In this document: positions 28,028-37,791 of the stretch, in pieces
Layout of the letters: every line of letters begins with the position of its first letter
Numbering within the stretch: the stretch's first letter is position 1
Source: an uncultured Acetatifactor sp.
Lineage (GTDB): Bacteria; Bacillota; Clostridia; Lachnospirales; Lachnospiraceae
DNA: 62,656 bases
Direction of reading: 5' to 3'
Assembly (NCBI GenBank): GCA_944384205.1
Contig: CALWSL010000017.1
Span: 1 to 62,656, forward strand
The notes under the pieces: model-generated
What the model was told of the DNA's origin: nothing
Database searches by the model: none
The model's input: only the letters and a program-made list of their open reading frames with translations
Position numbers and translations under genes: made by a program

Positions 28028-28327
28028 ATGAATGCAGATAAAAAAGATTTAGGCGCAAAGCTTGCTTATGCTGCTCTCGATGAGATTCCGAATCCGAAAG
28101 CAGATGCAAAAGAAATTGTAGGATTGGTAAAAACAAGTGGCCGTATTACAGGCTATCAGCTCTCGGACGGCTCAACCGTTTCCAAGGAAGAGGGTGTTGC
28201 TATGGCAAAAGAAGGAGAAATCCAGGGTGTTGGCGTTGCACATCGCAAGGATTCTGAATACCTGAAATCCCTTCCCGATGAAAGAGAGGATAACAATCTG
28301 GGGAATTTGCCTTCGATAAGTGGGTGA
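28028..28327 (+). CDS. DUF3892 family small protein
   Basis: This 99-residue soluble protein matches the DUF3892 family. The core GRITGYQLSDGSTVSKEEGV is followed by GEIQGVGVAHRKDSEYLKSLPD and ends NNLGNLP. The function is unknown. It stands alone, with an upstream TATAAA and no obvious partner. Confidence 0.8.
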   Translation: MNADKKDLGAKLAYAALDEIPNPKADAKEIVGLVKTSGRITGYQLSDGSTVSKEEGVAMAKEGEIQGVGVAHRKDSEYLKSLPDEREDNNLGNLPSISG

Positions 28328-28402
28328 GAAAATATCATATTCTTTTTATATAATTACAAATAAACGCCTTGCTGAAACTTTATAAATGTTTAACCGAGTT
28401 TG

Positions 28403-29722
28403 TCATGTTTGGGTTTTAGAACGAATGCTGTGAGGGGCAGAAGCTTTTGGTCTGCCCGTTATCAAAATGACTAAGAAAGCGATGATTTCTGAAGCCAGAA
28501 AAGACAGCCATATGCCATTCATTCCCCAAATTTTCGACATGATAATTGCACAGACCGCTATTGCCAAGGCCCCTCTCAGTATGGAAACCACAAAAGCCTG
28601 CAATGCTCTGTCTGTAGCAGAGAAATAACCTACCAGCATTATATTGATGCCTGCAAAAAGATATCCCAAAAAATAAAGTCTCATGCCATTGTGAGCATAA
28701 GCAAGAAGTGCCTCATTGCCTTCGCTGTTAAAAATTCCGATCAGCAGATCGGTAAAGCTCCAAACGCTTGTAATAATAACTGCTTCTACTACAAGGGAGA
28801 TGATGATACCTGATTTAAGCAATGTTTTCACATCTTTTGCGTTCCCGCAGCCGTAACGATTGCTAACCAACGGCTGTGTTCCCTGTGAAATACCGTTAAA
28901 AATTGACATGGCGACCAGTGATATATTGGCTACAACGCCATAAGCTGCAACGCCTGTATTTCCTGCAATACCAAGAATCAGCATATTGAAAATCATGGTA
29001 GTAACGGCAGAGCTGATTTCTCCAACAAATGCGGATACTCCCAACTGGCAGCAGGAGAACAGAATCTTAAGGGAAGGAAATCTCCACTGGAATGCAACGC
29101 TGCTATGTTTTCCGAAGAAGTGAGTGCAGCACACCAGCATAGTTACGATGGGGCATATTGAAGTTGCCAGCGCCGCTCCGGCAAGACCTAACCCCAGCGG
29201 GAACATAAAAATATAGTCAAATATGATATTGAATAAACTTCCTGCAAGAGACCCCAACATTGCTACCGTAGGAGCGTTATCATTTCTTGCAAATGCAGTA
29301 AAGGTGTAATTCATCATAAAAAAGGGAGTAGCAATCAGCACGATTCTTAAATAATCCGCTCCCAATTCTGCAATAACCTGGTCAGCTCCCATAATCTGAA
29401 GCGTCTGTCCGGGCGCAAAAATACCGAGTAATAAAAACGGAATACTGATAATCGCACACCATAGAAGAGAATGGGTAAAATAGAAATCAATGTCCTTTTC
29501 GCCCTTTGATTTTCTGATGGTATATCTTGTTGCGGAACCTATGCCAATCATTGCGCCGATTGCATAAATGAAACCGTAAATCGGCAGCACAAGGTTAAGT
29601 ACCGTCAGTCCATCCGCACCCGAATAAATTGAAATAAAAAAAGTATCCGCAAGGATATAGACCGAAATGCCAATCATTCCGGTTACACTTTGGAGTACAT
29701 ATTTAAAATATTGTTTTATCAT
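28403..29722 (-). CDS. MATE family efflux transporter
   Basis: This 439-residue protein has about 12 membrane segments in two similar halves, as in the MepA/NorM branch of MATE exporters that use ion gradients to remove cationic drugs. The start chosen is the ATG encoding MIKQYF, preceded by GGAG; an ATG 24 bases upstream has no site. The gene ends 75 bases after the DUF3892 gene on the opposite strand and is followed upstream by an ABC-F gene in the same orientation. Confidence 0.88.
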   Translation of the reverse strand: MIKQYFKYVLQSVTGMIGISVYILADTFFISIYSGADGLTVLNLVLPIYGFIYAIGAMIGIGSATRYTIRKSKGEKDIDFYFTHSLLWCAIISIPFLLLGIFAPGQTLQIMGADQVIAELGADYLRIVLIATPFFMMNYTFTAFARNDNAPTVAMLGSLAGSLFNIIFDYIFMFPLGLGLAGAALATSICPIVTMLVCCTHFFGKHSSVAFQWRFPSLKILFSCCQLGVSAFVGEISSAVTTMIFNMLILGIAGNTGVAAYGVVANISLVAMSIFNGISQGTQPLVSNRYGCGNAKDVKTLLKSGIIISLVVEAVIITSVWSFTDLLIGIFNSEGNEALLAYAHNGMRLYFLGYLFAGINIMLVGYFSATDRALQAFVVSILRGALAIAVCAIIMSKIWGMNGIWLSFLASEIIAFLVILITGRPKASAPHSIRSKTQT

Positions 29723-29777
29723 TTTCAGTATATCTCCTGTTATCATTTAAATAAATTCAGAGCTGTTTGAGTCATAC

Positions 29778-31331
29778 TTATACCTTTGTGGTCCATTTTG
29801 CACAATCCCAGATATCGGTAGCCAGTCCGTCGTAGAACTCAGGTTCATGGCAAACCATGAGAATGCTTCCCTTGTATTCCCTCAAGGCACGCTTTAGCTC
29901 AGCTTTGGCATCCACATCCAAGTGGTTGGTAGGTTCGTCCAAAAGCAGGACATTTGTGGCGCGGTTAATAAGCTTACATAAACGCACCTTTGCCTGCTCA
30001 CCACCGCTTAAAACCTTGACCCTGCTCTCGATATGCTTGGTGGTTAAGCCGCATTTTGCCAGGGCGGAACGCACCTCATACTGGGTAAATCCGGGAAATT
30101 CCTGCCAGATTTCTTCAATACAGCTATTGTCCTTATCCTGAGTCATTTCCTGCTCAAAATATCCGATTTCCAGATAATCGCCCTGTTCCACGCTGCCCGA
30201 CAGCGGAGGAATCAGTCCGAGGATACTTTTTAGTAAAGTAGTCTTACCGATACCGTTGGCACCCACAAGAACAATCTTCTGTCCTCTTTCCATGGAAAGG
30301 GTTAAGGGCTTGGAAAGCGGTTCATCGTATCCGATGACCAAATCCTTTGTCTCAAAAATTATTCGTCCCGAAGTGCGGGCTTCTTTGAAATAAAATTCAG
30401 GCTTCGGTTTTTCGGCAGCCAGTTCAATAACTTCCATTTTATCCAGCTTTTTCTGACGGGACATTGCCATATTCCGGGTGGAGACCCTTGCCTTATTGCG
30501 GGCAACGAAATCTTTCAGGTCGGCAATCTCCTTCTGCTGACGATTGTAGGCGGCTTCCAACTGGGACTTTTTCATGGCATAAACTTCCTGAAACTTATCG
30601 TAATCGCCCACATAGCGGTTCAGTTCCTGATTGTCCATATGGTAAATCAGGTTAATAACGCTGTTTAGGAAGGGAATATCATGACTGATTAAAATAAACG
30701 CATTCTCATATTCATTCAGATAACGTTTCAGCCATTCAATATGTTCCGCATCCAAATAGTTGGTGGGCTCGTCTAACAGCAGAATGTCAGGCTTCTCCAG
30801 CAGTAATTTGCCCAAAAGCACCTTGGTGCGCTGACCGCCGGAAAGCTCTGTGACATCCCGATCTAAGCCGATGTCCATAAGTCCCAAAGCGCGGGCAACC
30901 TCCTCCACCTTGGCGTCAATCATATAGAAATCGTGCATGGTTAAAAGGTCCTGAATGGTGCCTAAATCCTCCATATAAACTTCCAGCTCTTCGGGTGTGG
31001 CATCCCCCATTTTATCGCAGATTTCGTTCATCTGGGCTTCCATCTCAAATAAGAAATCAAAGGCGGAGGACAAGACCTGTCTAATGGTCTGCCCCTGGGC
31101 AAGTACCGTGTGCTGGTCCAAGTAACCCACGCGGACATTCTTTGCCCATTCCACCTTTCCCTCGTCGGGCGTCAGCTTTCCGGTAATAATATTCATAAAA
31201 GTAGATTTGCCTTCGCCGTTGGCACCGATTAATCCAATATGTTCTCCTTTTAAAAGGCGAAAGGATACGTCATTGAAAATGGCACGGTCTCCAAAGCCGT
31301 GGGTCAGATGTTCTACATTTAAAATACTCAT
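29778..31331 (-). CDS. ABC-F family ATPase
   Basis: This 517-residue soluble protein has two ABC ATPase domains and no membrane part: Walker A GANGEGKST near residue 37 and GANGIGKTT near 353, signatures LSGGQRTK and LSGGEQAK, and Walker B DEPTNYLD and DEPTNHLD. The linker of about 80 charged residues joins the domains. ABC-F proteins act on the ribosome, some relieving antibiotics and some aiding translation. The ATG encoding MSILNVEHL follows AAGGGGA. It may be cotranscribed with the downstream MATE gene (55-base gap). Confidence 0.93.
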   Translation of the reverse strand: MSILNVEHLTHGFGDRAIFNDVSFRLLKGEHIGLIGANGEGKSTFMNIITGKLTPDEGKVEWAKNVRVGYLDQHTVLAQGQTIRQVLSSAFDFLFEMEAQMNEICDKMGDATPEELEVYMEDLGTIQDLLTMHDFYMIDAKVEEVARALGLMDIGLDRDVTELSGGQRTKVLLGKLLLEKPDILLLDEPTNYLDAEHIEWLKRYLNEYENAFILISHDIPFLNSVINLIYHMDNQELNRYVGDYDKFQEVYAMKKSQLEAAYNRQQKEIADLKDFVARNKARVSTRNMAMSRQKKLDKMEVIELAAEKPKPEFYFKEARTSGRIIFETKDLVIGYDEPLSKPLTLSMERGQKIVLVGANGIGKTTLLKSILGLIPPLSGSVEQGDYLEIGYFEQEMTQDKDNSCIEEIWQEFPGFTQYEVRSALAKCGLTTKHIESRVKVLSGGEQAKVRLCKLINRATNVLLLDEPTNHLDVDAKAELKRALREYKGSILMVCHEPEFYDGLATDIWDCAKWTTKV

Positions 31332-31646
31332 ATTGTAAAGTCCCCTTATTAAGTATAGTCTATCCACAATCTATCCAATATTACACCCGAAGATTAGAAG
31401 GAAGTCAACTATATTTTTGATTTAATGAAAAATTAACGTTTTGATATATTGCAATAGATGTTTTATTGTGATATGATAACCGAAAGCATATTTTCTTGAG
31501 CCTATCCGGTACATTTTTTTGTACTCTGAAAACATTTCAATATGCAGATATATTCTGCTTTCTTCAGAAAATTCATGCTTAATATCACATATATTAGCAG
31601 GAGTTTTTGGAAGTGATTGACTCCTGATAAAGAAACAGGAGGTTTT
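31332..31646. other. Intergenic region with a hairpin before the Rpn-like gene
   Basis: No gene is supported. The only clear structure is CAGGAGT (31598-31604) paired with ACTCCTG (31620-31626), a 7-base stem that ends 10 bases before the ribosome binding site CAGGAGG of the next gene. It has no T run. Confidence 0.5.
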
Positions 31647-32531
31647 ATGGAAGTACGAAAAACGGAAAAACAGGTGTTACAGTGGCATCCGGCTTTTTAC
31701 GCAGGTATTCAGATTGAACTGGAGCGGGATTTGGACAGCCTCATTTTTGAAAATGAACATCAGCTTGGAACGAAGCCAAAACAGATTGATGTTCTGATTA
31801 TAAAAAAGGAAAAGGAAAAGCCTTTGCATACGAATATAGGAAAACTGTTTCGTAAGTATAATATTGTGGAGTATAAAAGTCCCAGCGATTATCTGAGTAT
31901 AGATGATTTTTACAAGGTGTATGGGTATGCCTGTTTTTATAAGTCAGATACGGAAAAGACCGATGGAATCAAGATAGAGGATGTGACAATTACCCTGGTG
32001 TGTCACAATTATCCGAAAAGTCTGATTTGTCACTGGGAGCAGGAAAGAAGTTATGAGGTCAGACGGGAAGAAGACGGAATATATTATATTTACGGGGATG
32101 TGATACCGATACAACTGATTTTGACTTCACAACTATCCGGGGAAAAGAACTTTTGGTTAAGAAATATGACAAATAGTATAGCGGAACCACAAGCGGCAGA
32201 GAGGTTGATCGCAGAATATGAAAAACATAAAAACAGTGGACTTTATCAGGCAGTGATGGATATTATTGTCCGGGCAAATAAGGAAACATTTGAAGAGGTG
32301 AAGGATATGTGTAAAGCGTTAGAAGAATTAATGAAGGATGAATTGGAAGCCTGCAGAAAGAAAGGATTGACAGAGGGAAGAGCAGAAGGAAGAATTGATG
32401 GTATGCGGGCATTAATTGAAACTTGTCATGAATTAGGTCTTACGCAGGAAGAGACTTTGAATAAGCTGAAGCAGAAATTTGAACTGGAACAGACTGCGGC
32501 AAAGAAATATCTTGTAAGATTTTGGAAGTAA
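31647..32531 (+). CDS. Rpn-like PD-(D/E)XK protein, Lachnospiraceae type
   Basis: This 294-residue protein has a PD-(D/E)XK-like core: QIDVLII near residues 48-54 and VEYKSP near 75-80, giving the Asp and the E-x-K triad. The C-terminal part is helical, with RKKGLTEGRAEGRIDG near 240-255, the repeated-charge tail common in Rpn family members. The ATG at 31647 follows CAGGAGG. It is not obviously part of an operon. It differs in sequence from the Rpn-type gene at 17910. Confidence 0.7.
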   Translation: MEVRKTEKQVLQWHPAFYAGIQIELERDLDSLIFENEHQLGTKPKQIDVLIIKKEKEKPLHTNIGKLFRKYNIVEYKSPSDYLSIDDFYKVYGYACFYKSDTEKTDGIKIEDVTITLVCHNYPKSLICHWEQERSYEVRREEDGIYYIYGDVIPIQLILTSQLSGEKNFWLRNMTNSIAEPQAAERLIAEYEKHKNSGLYQAVMDIIVRANKETFEEVKDMCKALEELMKDELEACRKKGLTEGRAEGRIDGMRALIETCHELGLTQEETLNKLKQKFELEQTAAKKYLVRFWK

Positions 32532-32580
32532 ACAGTATTATTTGAAAAACGATTGATTTCCGGAGATAAGAAGATATTTT

Positions 32581-32609
32581 GCCTGGGAGGAAAACTTCCG
32601 GGCATTTTT
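32581..32609 (+). terminator. Terminator after the Rpn-like gene
   Basis: GCCTGGGAG pairs with CTTCCGGGC (two G-T pairs) around GAAAA and is followed by ATTTTT. Confidence 0.75.
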
Positions 32610-32781
32610 ATCTCTTCAAGGCATAAGCTGCCAGTTGTTTTTTGTGGAACGATTACACGAAATAAAAAATTAAGAATCATACCACTGGAAAAAAATAGGA
32701 AATATGGTAATATAGGTGTACGATACTGATGAGAGGGAAATACTATCTCATAAAACGAAAGGAAAGGTGTATAATCTATTT

Positions 32782-33459
32782 ATGAAAAAATTATTTGTTT
32801 TATTATGTTTGGGAATGCTGACCGTAGGAATGACAGCATGCGGGAACAAGGAGGAAAAAGAAAATCAAAGCGTTGAGCAATCGGCAGATGGACAGGCTGA
32901 AAACAGCGATACAACAGGAGAGGAAAACGGAGGTGCTATAACAGAGCCGGCATCTACAGAAGAAACCACAGAGGGCACTTCAGAATATATGGACGTGACT
33001 GCCGGGTGGAGTGAGGAGATGGAAGGTCTGAAACAGGCTGTTGTATCAGTCCTTGGTGATAATTATTGGCCGGAGACCCAGATTTATCCCGAAATACTGG
33101 AGTCTAATTTTGGCATTTCTCCCGATATGTACGATGATTATATGGGCGAGATGCCTATGATAAGTACACATGTGGATACCATGATTATTATAAAAGCAAA
33201 AGAGGATAAGGCGGATGAAGTGGAAAAAGCGCTGAATGAGTATCACCAGCGCATGATAGATGATACCATGCAGTATCCGATGAACGTAGGTAAAATTCAG
33301 GCAGGACATGTGGAAAAAATCGGTAATTATGTATGTTACGTCCAGCTTGGCGGAGATACTACACAGGCATCGGACACGGGTGACGAAGCAGTAATTCAGC
33401 AGTGTACGGAGCAAAATGATTTGGCACTTGCTACAATTACAGAGAATTTGCCGCAGTAA
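32782..33459 (+). CDS. DUF4358 family lipoprotein
   Basis: This 225-residue lipoprotein has a Lys-Lys start, a hydrophobic core and a lipobox ending MTAC near residue 20, then an acidic Glu/Ser/Thr linker to about 70 and a DUF4358 domain to the end. The start at MKKLF is chosen because the signal sequence begins there. The MBOAT gene follows after 12 bases, so it is probably the first gene of a glycan-modification operon. Its function is not known; the linkage suggests a surface partner of the acyltransferase. Confidence 0.78.
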   Translation: MKKLFVLLCLGMLTVGMTACGNKEEKENQSVEQSADGQAENSDTTGEENGGAITEPASTEETTEGTSEYMDVTAGWSEEMEGLKQAVVSVLGDNYWPETQIYPEILESNFGISPDMYDDYMGEMPMISTHVDTMIIIKAKEDKADEVEKALNEYHQRMIDDTMQYPMNVGKIQAGHVEKIGNYVCYVQLGGDTTQASDTGDEAVIQQCTEQNDLALATITENLPQ

Positions 33460-33471
33460 TGGAGTGTAAAA

Positions 33472-34887
33472 ATGGTATTTAGCAGTGTCATTTTTCTGTT
33501 TCGGTTTTTACCAATATTTATGATATGTTATTATCTGGTTCCCCGGAGGATGAAAAATTTCATCCTCTTTGTGGGGAGCCTGTTTTTCTATGCCTGGGGA
33601 GAACCTGTTTATGTTATGCTGATGTTGTTTTCCACGCTGTGCGATTATGTTCATGGCAGATTGATTGAACGTTATCGTGGAAAGAGAAAGGCAACTGCGT
33701 TTTTAATATCTTCTATTGTAATTAATCTGCTGCTTTTGGGATGGTTTAAATATGCGGATTTTTTGATTCAGACCGTCAACGGACTGGCGGGAACGGATTT
33801 TCCTCTGTTGAATCTTCCGTTACCCATCGGAATTTCTTTTTATACGTTTCAAACAATGTCCTATACCATAGATGTGTATCGCGGAGAGGCGAAAGTGCAG
33901 AAGAATATTCTGGATTTTGGCGTCTTTGTAACTATGTTTCCGCAGCTGATTGCAGGACCCATTGTAAAGTACAGGCAGGTGGAGAAGGACCTTCACGAAC
34001 GTCAGATAAAAGCAGAGAATATCAGCTATGGAGCAAAGCGGTTTGTCACCGGGCTTGCCAAAAAAGTGCTTCTTGCCAACAATATCGGCGCTCTGTGGTC
34101 GGAAATTTCGGTGATGGATTACGGTGAAATAAGTGTGCTGACCGCATGGATTGGTATACTGGCTTATGCCTTTCAGATTTATTTTGACTTTTCGGGATAT
34201 TCCGACATGGCAATCGGGTTAGGCGCCTGTCTTGGATTTACATTCCCGGAGAACTTCAATTATCCTTATATTTCTGCATCGGTGACGGAATTCTGGCGCA
34301 GATGGCATATGACCTTAAGCGGATGGTTTCGGGAATATGTCTACATTCCGCTGGGCGGCAACCGAAAAGGACTGGGCAGACAGCTTTTAAATATATTGAT
34401 TGTTTGGCTGCTCACCGGGATATGGCACGGGGCAGGCGTCAATTTTCTGTTTTGGGGAATATGGTATGCCTTTTTCCTGATTTTAGAAAAACTGTTCTTA
34501 AAAAAGGTATTTGAAGTACTGCCGAGGAGCTTTGGCTGGGTTTATACCTGTCTTGTGGTGCTGCTCGGCTGGGTATTTTTTACCGTGGAGACACCGGAAG
34601 GAATTGCCGGATTTTTGCGGGCGATGTTTGGTTTAAATGGCGCGGCGTTATTTGACCGGAAAAGCTTGTATTTGGGCAGAGAATATTTCATATTTTTTAT
34701 TATACTGGCTTTTTTTGCAACTCCGGTGGTCAAGTATATTGCCGACAGACTGGAGCGTTCCCGTACGGGCTATTGTCTGGCTTTGTATCGTTTTGGAGAA
34801 AAAGTGATTCCCGCAGTGCTTCTATGTCTTTCCATTGCGTATATCGTGGATGCTTCCTACAATCCATTCTTGTATTTCCGATTTTAA
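33472..34887 (+). CDS. MBOAT family membrane-bound O-acyltransferase (AlgI/DltB-like)
   Basis: This 471-residue protein has about 11-12 membrane segments and the hallmark invariant His in TGIWHGAGVNFLFWG near residue 323, with a second conserved region FWRRWHMTLS near 274. These enzymes pass acyl groups across the membrane to a surface polysaccharide. Next comes a gene for a DHHW protein, the usual periplasmic or extracellular partner that completes the transfer. The acyl group (probably acetyl) and target glycan are inferred only from the family. Confidence 0.9.
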   Translation: MVFSSVIFLFRFLPIFMICYYLVPRRMKNFILFVGSLFFYAWGEPVYVMLMLFSTLCDYVHGRLIERYRGKRKATAFLISSIVINLLLLGWFKYADFLIQTVNGLAGTDFPLLNLPLPIGISFYTFQTMSYTIDVYRGEAKVQKNILDFGVFVTMFPQLIAGPIVKYRQVEKDLHERQIKAENISYGAKRFVTGLAKKVLLANNIGALWSEISVMDYGEISVLTAWIGILAYAFQIYFDFSGYSDMAIGLGACLGFTFPENFNYPYISASVTEFWRRWHMTLSGWFREYVYIPLGGNRKGLGRQLLNILIVWLLTGIWHGAGVNFLFWGIWYAFFLILEKLFLKKVFEVLPRSFGWVYTCLVVLLGWVFFTVETPEGIAGFLRAMFGLNGAALFDRKSLYLGREYFIFFIILAFFATPVVKYIADRLERSRTGYCLALYRFGEKVIPAVLLCLSIAYIVDASYNPFLYFRF

Positions 34888-34929
34888 GGCGGGACATGGA
34901 GGAAACGATGTGCAGAAAAGAGGGATGCT

Positions 34930-36048
34930 ATGAGTGAGAAACGCAATGCAATCTTTACAAGCGGAGTTATAATTTTTATAATATTGTTTTTTACAGTGGC
35001 AGATTTCGTGACACCGGACAGACTGTTTTCAGAGACAGAGAACAGGATTCTCGCATCAAAGCCGGAATTTTCCGGCGAGGCACTGCAGCAGGGAACTTAT
35101 ACAGAGGATTATGAGACTTATGTGACGGATCAGTTTGTGGGCAGAGATAAGTGGATTGCCGTAAAAACCTATATGGACATTCTTTTGCAGAAAAAAGATA
35201 TTAACGGTGTTTATTTAGCCGAGGACAACTATCTGATGGAACAGCATAAGCCGGAGGACTATCCCGAAGAACTGGAAGAGGAAAAGCTGGAGCTTTTGGA
35301 ACAACTGGTACAGCGGTGGGATGCAACGGTGATGCTTGTGCCGACAGCAGACAACATTCTGACGGATAAGCTTCCGAAGTATGCCGATTATTATGACGAG
35401 ACAGGTCTTCTTGCCAGAGTAAGAGAACTGGTAGGAGAAAAACGGTATGTGGATGTATATGCGGCGCTGCGTGAACATGCAGACGAACAGATATACTATC
35501 GGACGGACCATCATTGGACCAGTCTGGGATCCTATTACGGATACCGTGCGTGGGCGGATGCCACCGGAAAATTTCCTGTCATCAGGGATGCGGAACGCAG
35601 GGAAACCGTGGCGGAGGATTTTCTGGGAACCCTGCATTCCCGTATAAATCTGCCGATGGAGGGCGATGAAATACAGTATTATACGGATACCATGCGGAAT
35701 CCTGTAACCATAACCTATGATTTTGAGCAGACAGCGGATTCTTTTTATGAAGAAAAATTTCTGGATACTAAGAATAAGTATGGATATTTTTTGGATGATA
35801 ATCATGCTTTTGTGGAAATTCAGACCGGTTATCCCAATGGGAAAACCTTGTTTGTGATAAAGGACTCCTATGCAAATTGTATGATTCCAATGCTGGCGCA
35901 GCATTACGAAACGGTTTATGTGCTTGATTTGCGGTACTTTAATGGAAAATTATTTGATTTTATGGAAACATATGAACAAGAGGGAATGGATGTGCTGGTA
36001 CTTTATAATTGTATACATTTCCTGGAGGAATTTTATTATATAAAATAG
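34930..36048 (+). CDS. DHHW family protein (AlgX/DltD-like SGNH-type acyltransferase partner)
   Basis: This 372-residue protein has an N-terminal membrane anchor (about 10-28) and an extracytoplasmic domain. The motif TDHHWTSLGSYYGY near residues 195-208 gives the Asp-His pair, and VIKDSYANC near 312 gives the likely Ser nucleophile, as in the AlgX/AlgJ group. It lies 42 bases after the MBOAT gene with which it should work. The catalytic order in the sequence (DHH before S) fits the AlgX-type fold. Confidence 0.85.
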   Translation: MSEKRNAIFTSGVIIFIILFFTVADFVTPDRLFSETENRILASKPEFSGEALQQGTYTEDYETYVTDQFVGRDKWIAVKTYMDILLQKKDINGVYLAEDNYLMEQHKPEDYPEELEEEKLELLEQLVQRWDATVMLVPTADNILTDKLPKYADYYDETGLLARVRELVGEKRYVDVYAALREHADEQIYYRTDHHWTSLGSYYGYRAWADATGKFPVIRDAERRETVAEDFLGTLHSRINLPMEGDEIQYYTDTMRNPVTITYDFEQTADSFYEEKFLDTKNKYGYFLDDNHAFVEIQTGYPNGKTLFVIKDSYANCMIPMLAQHYETVYVLDLRYFNGKLFDFMETYEQEGMDVLVLYNCIHFLEEFYYIK

Positions 36049-36070
36049 ATTGGAAAATTGTGAGGGATTT

Positions 36071-36718
36071 ATGAAAGCAGTTGTTTTTGACATGGACGGA
36101 GTACTGTTCGACACGGAGAAGCTTTGCAGGACCAGCTGGACTGCGCTGGCAAAGGAGCAGGGTATAGAAGATATGGAAGAGGTGTTCATGCAGTGCGTAG
36201 GTCGTAATGCCAATGATACAAAAGAATTGGTTTTAAATCACTATGGCCAGGAGTTTCCCTATGATACTTTCCGCCAAAGATCATCGGAATGGTTCTGGGA
36301 GCAGATAGAGCAAAACGGCGTACCGGTCAAACCGGGTGTGCGGGAACTGCTGTCCTACCTGAAGGAAGCGGGATATCATATCGGGCTGGCGTCCTCTTCC
36401 AGACGTGAGTCTGTAATCAGTCATTTGTCCGGTGCAGGAATTTCGGGATTTTTTTCCGTGATTGTTACGGGAGATATGGTAGAACATTCCAAGCCCCTGC
36501 CGGATATTTATCTGTTAGCATGTGAGAAGATGCAGGTTGCACCCGAAGAAGCATATGCCATTGAGGATTCTCCAAACGGTATTCGCGCCGCGTATGCCGC
36601 CGGAATGAAGCCTGTCATGGTTCCCGATTTGATTGCGCCGGATGAGGAAATGAGAAGCTTAAGCTTTGGCGTTTTTGATAATTTATTGGAAGTGAGGGAC
36701 TTTCTGCGCGGGCAGTAG
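36071..36718 (+). CDS. HAD-superfamily hydrolase (beta-phosphoglucomutase-like)
   Basis: This 215-residue protein has motif I DMDGVLFDTE near residues 7-16 with nucleophile and acid Asp, motif II LASSSR near 111-116, and motif III/IV KPLPDIY and EDSPNGI near 144-176. It is the beta-phosphoglucomutase/phosphatase branch with a C1 cap. The ATG at 36071 follows GAGGGA. It lies 22 bases after the DHHW gene and 32 before rsmA. The substrate is likely a sugar phosphate or nucleotide. Confidence 0.88.
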   Translation: MKAVVFDMDGVLFDTEKLCRTSWTALAKEQGIEDMEEVFMQCVGRNANDTKELVLNHYGQEFPYDTFRQRSSEWFWEQIEQNGVPVKPGVRELLSYLKEAGYHIGLASSSRRESVISHLSGAGISGFFSVIVTGDMVEHSKPLPDIYLLACEKMQVAPEEAYAIEDSPNGIRAAYAAGMKPVMVPDLIAPDEEMRSLSFGVFDNLLEVRDFLRGQ

Positions 36719-36750
36719 CATAGCTGTAAGACGGCAGAAGGGGAGGATGT

Positions 36751-37617
36751 ATGGCAAATTTAGGAATTCCACAGAATACCATAGCGGTATTGCAAAAATA
36801 TCATTTTAATTTTCAGAAAAAATTCGGGCAGAATTTTCTCATAGACACCTCGGTACTGAACCGGATTATTTCTGCTGCTGAAATTACGAAGGAGGACTGC
36901 GTGCTGGAAATCGGACCGGGTATCGGCACAATGACGCAATATCTTGCGGAGAGCGCCCGGGAGGTGGTAGCGGTTGAAATTGATAAAGCCCTGATCCCTA
37001 TTTTGGAAGATACCCTGTCGGCATATGACAATGTGACGGTAATCAATGACGACATTCTTAAAGTGGATATCAATAAAATTGTTCAGGAAAAAAACAGCGG
37101 GAACCCCATTAAGGTTGTGGCGAATCTTCCGTATTACATAACCACTCCCATTATCATGGGATTGTTTGAAAGCCATGTACCGCTGAAAAGCATTACGATT
37201 ATGGTACAAAAGGAAGTTGCAGACCGTATGCAGGTGGGTCCGGGAACGAAGGATTACGGTGCGCTTTCGCTGGGGGTACAGTACTATGCAAAGCCGGAGA
37301 TAGTAGCCAATGTTCCGCCCAATTGTTTTATTCCCCGTCCAAATGTGGGCAGTGCAGTAATCCGACTGACCAGATTTAACGAGCCTCCGGTACAGGTGAA
37401 GGATGAGAGCAGGATGTTTGCCCTGATTCGGGCGTCCTTTAACCAAAGGCGCAAAACATTGGTGAACGGACTGGGCAACGCGGCAGGACTATCCGTGACG
37501 AAGGAGCAGGTACGTGCAGCGCTGGAACAGATGGGGCTTCCTGCCACGGTAAGAGGAGAAACGCTTACTCTGAAGCAATTTGCACGGCTGTCCAATCTTT
37601 TGACAGAAAAACAATGA
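36751..37617 (+). CDS. rsmA: 16S rRNA (adenine1518/1519-N6)-dimethyltransferase
   Basis: This 288-residue enzyme dimethylates two adjacent adenosines in the last helix of 16S rRNA during 30S assembly. It shows NFLIDTSVLNRI near residue 31, SAM motif LEIGPGIGTMT near 53-63 and NLPYYITTP near 126-134. The length is typical of RsmA and not of Erm resistance methylases, which lack the C-terminal domain seen here. It ends in an intergenic region with a new promoter. Confidence 0.95.
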   Translation: MANLGIPQNTIAVLQKYHFNFQKKFGQNFLIDTSVLNRIISAAEITKEDCVLEIGPGIGTMTQYLAESAREVVAVEIDKALIPILEDTLSAYDNVTVINDDILKVDINKIVQEKNSGNPIKVVANLPYYITTPIIMGLFESHVPLKSITIMVQKEVADRMQVGPGTKDYGALSLGVQYYAKPEIVANVPPNCFIPRPNVGSAVIRLTRFNEPPVQVKDESRMFALIRASFNQRRKTLVNGLGNAAGLSVTKEQVRAALEQMGLPATVRGETLTLKQFARLSNLLTEKQ

Positions 37618-37694
37618 TTTCGATATATAGTTTGGAAATACCTGACAGAAACACAATATCTTGTATTTTTTGTTCTAATTTTCATTGTTTGCTT

Positions 37695-37724
37695 TTGACA
37701 GGGATATATATACTATGGTACACT
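37695..37724 (+). promoter_or_regulatory. Promoter for the large acidic protein gene
   Basis: TTGACA (37695-37700) and TACACT (37719-37724) are spaced by 18 bases. They precede the TTG start at 37792 by about 60 bases. Confidence 0.65.
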
Positions 37725-37791
37725 AAAAAAGGTGGGGGAGTCTGCCTTTCAACATAAGATACTGAAAAACCAGTAAAGGGAGCGAATTACC

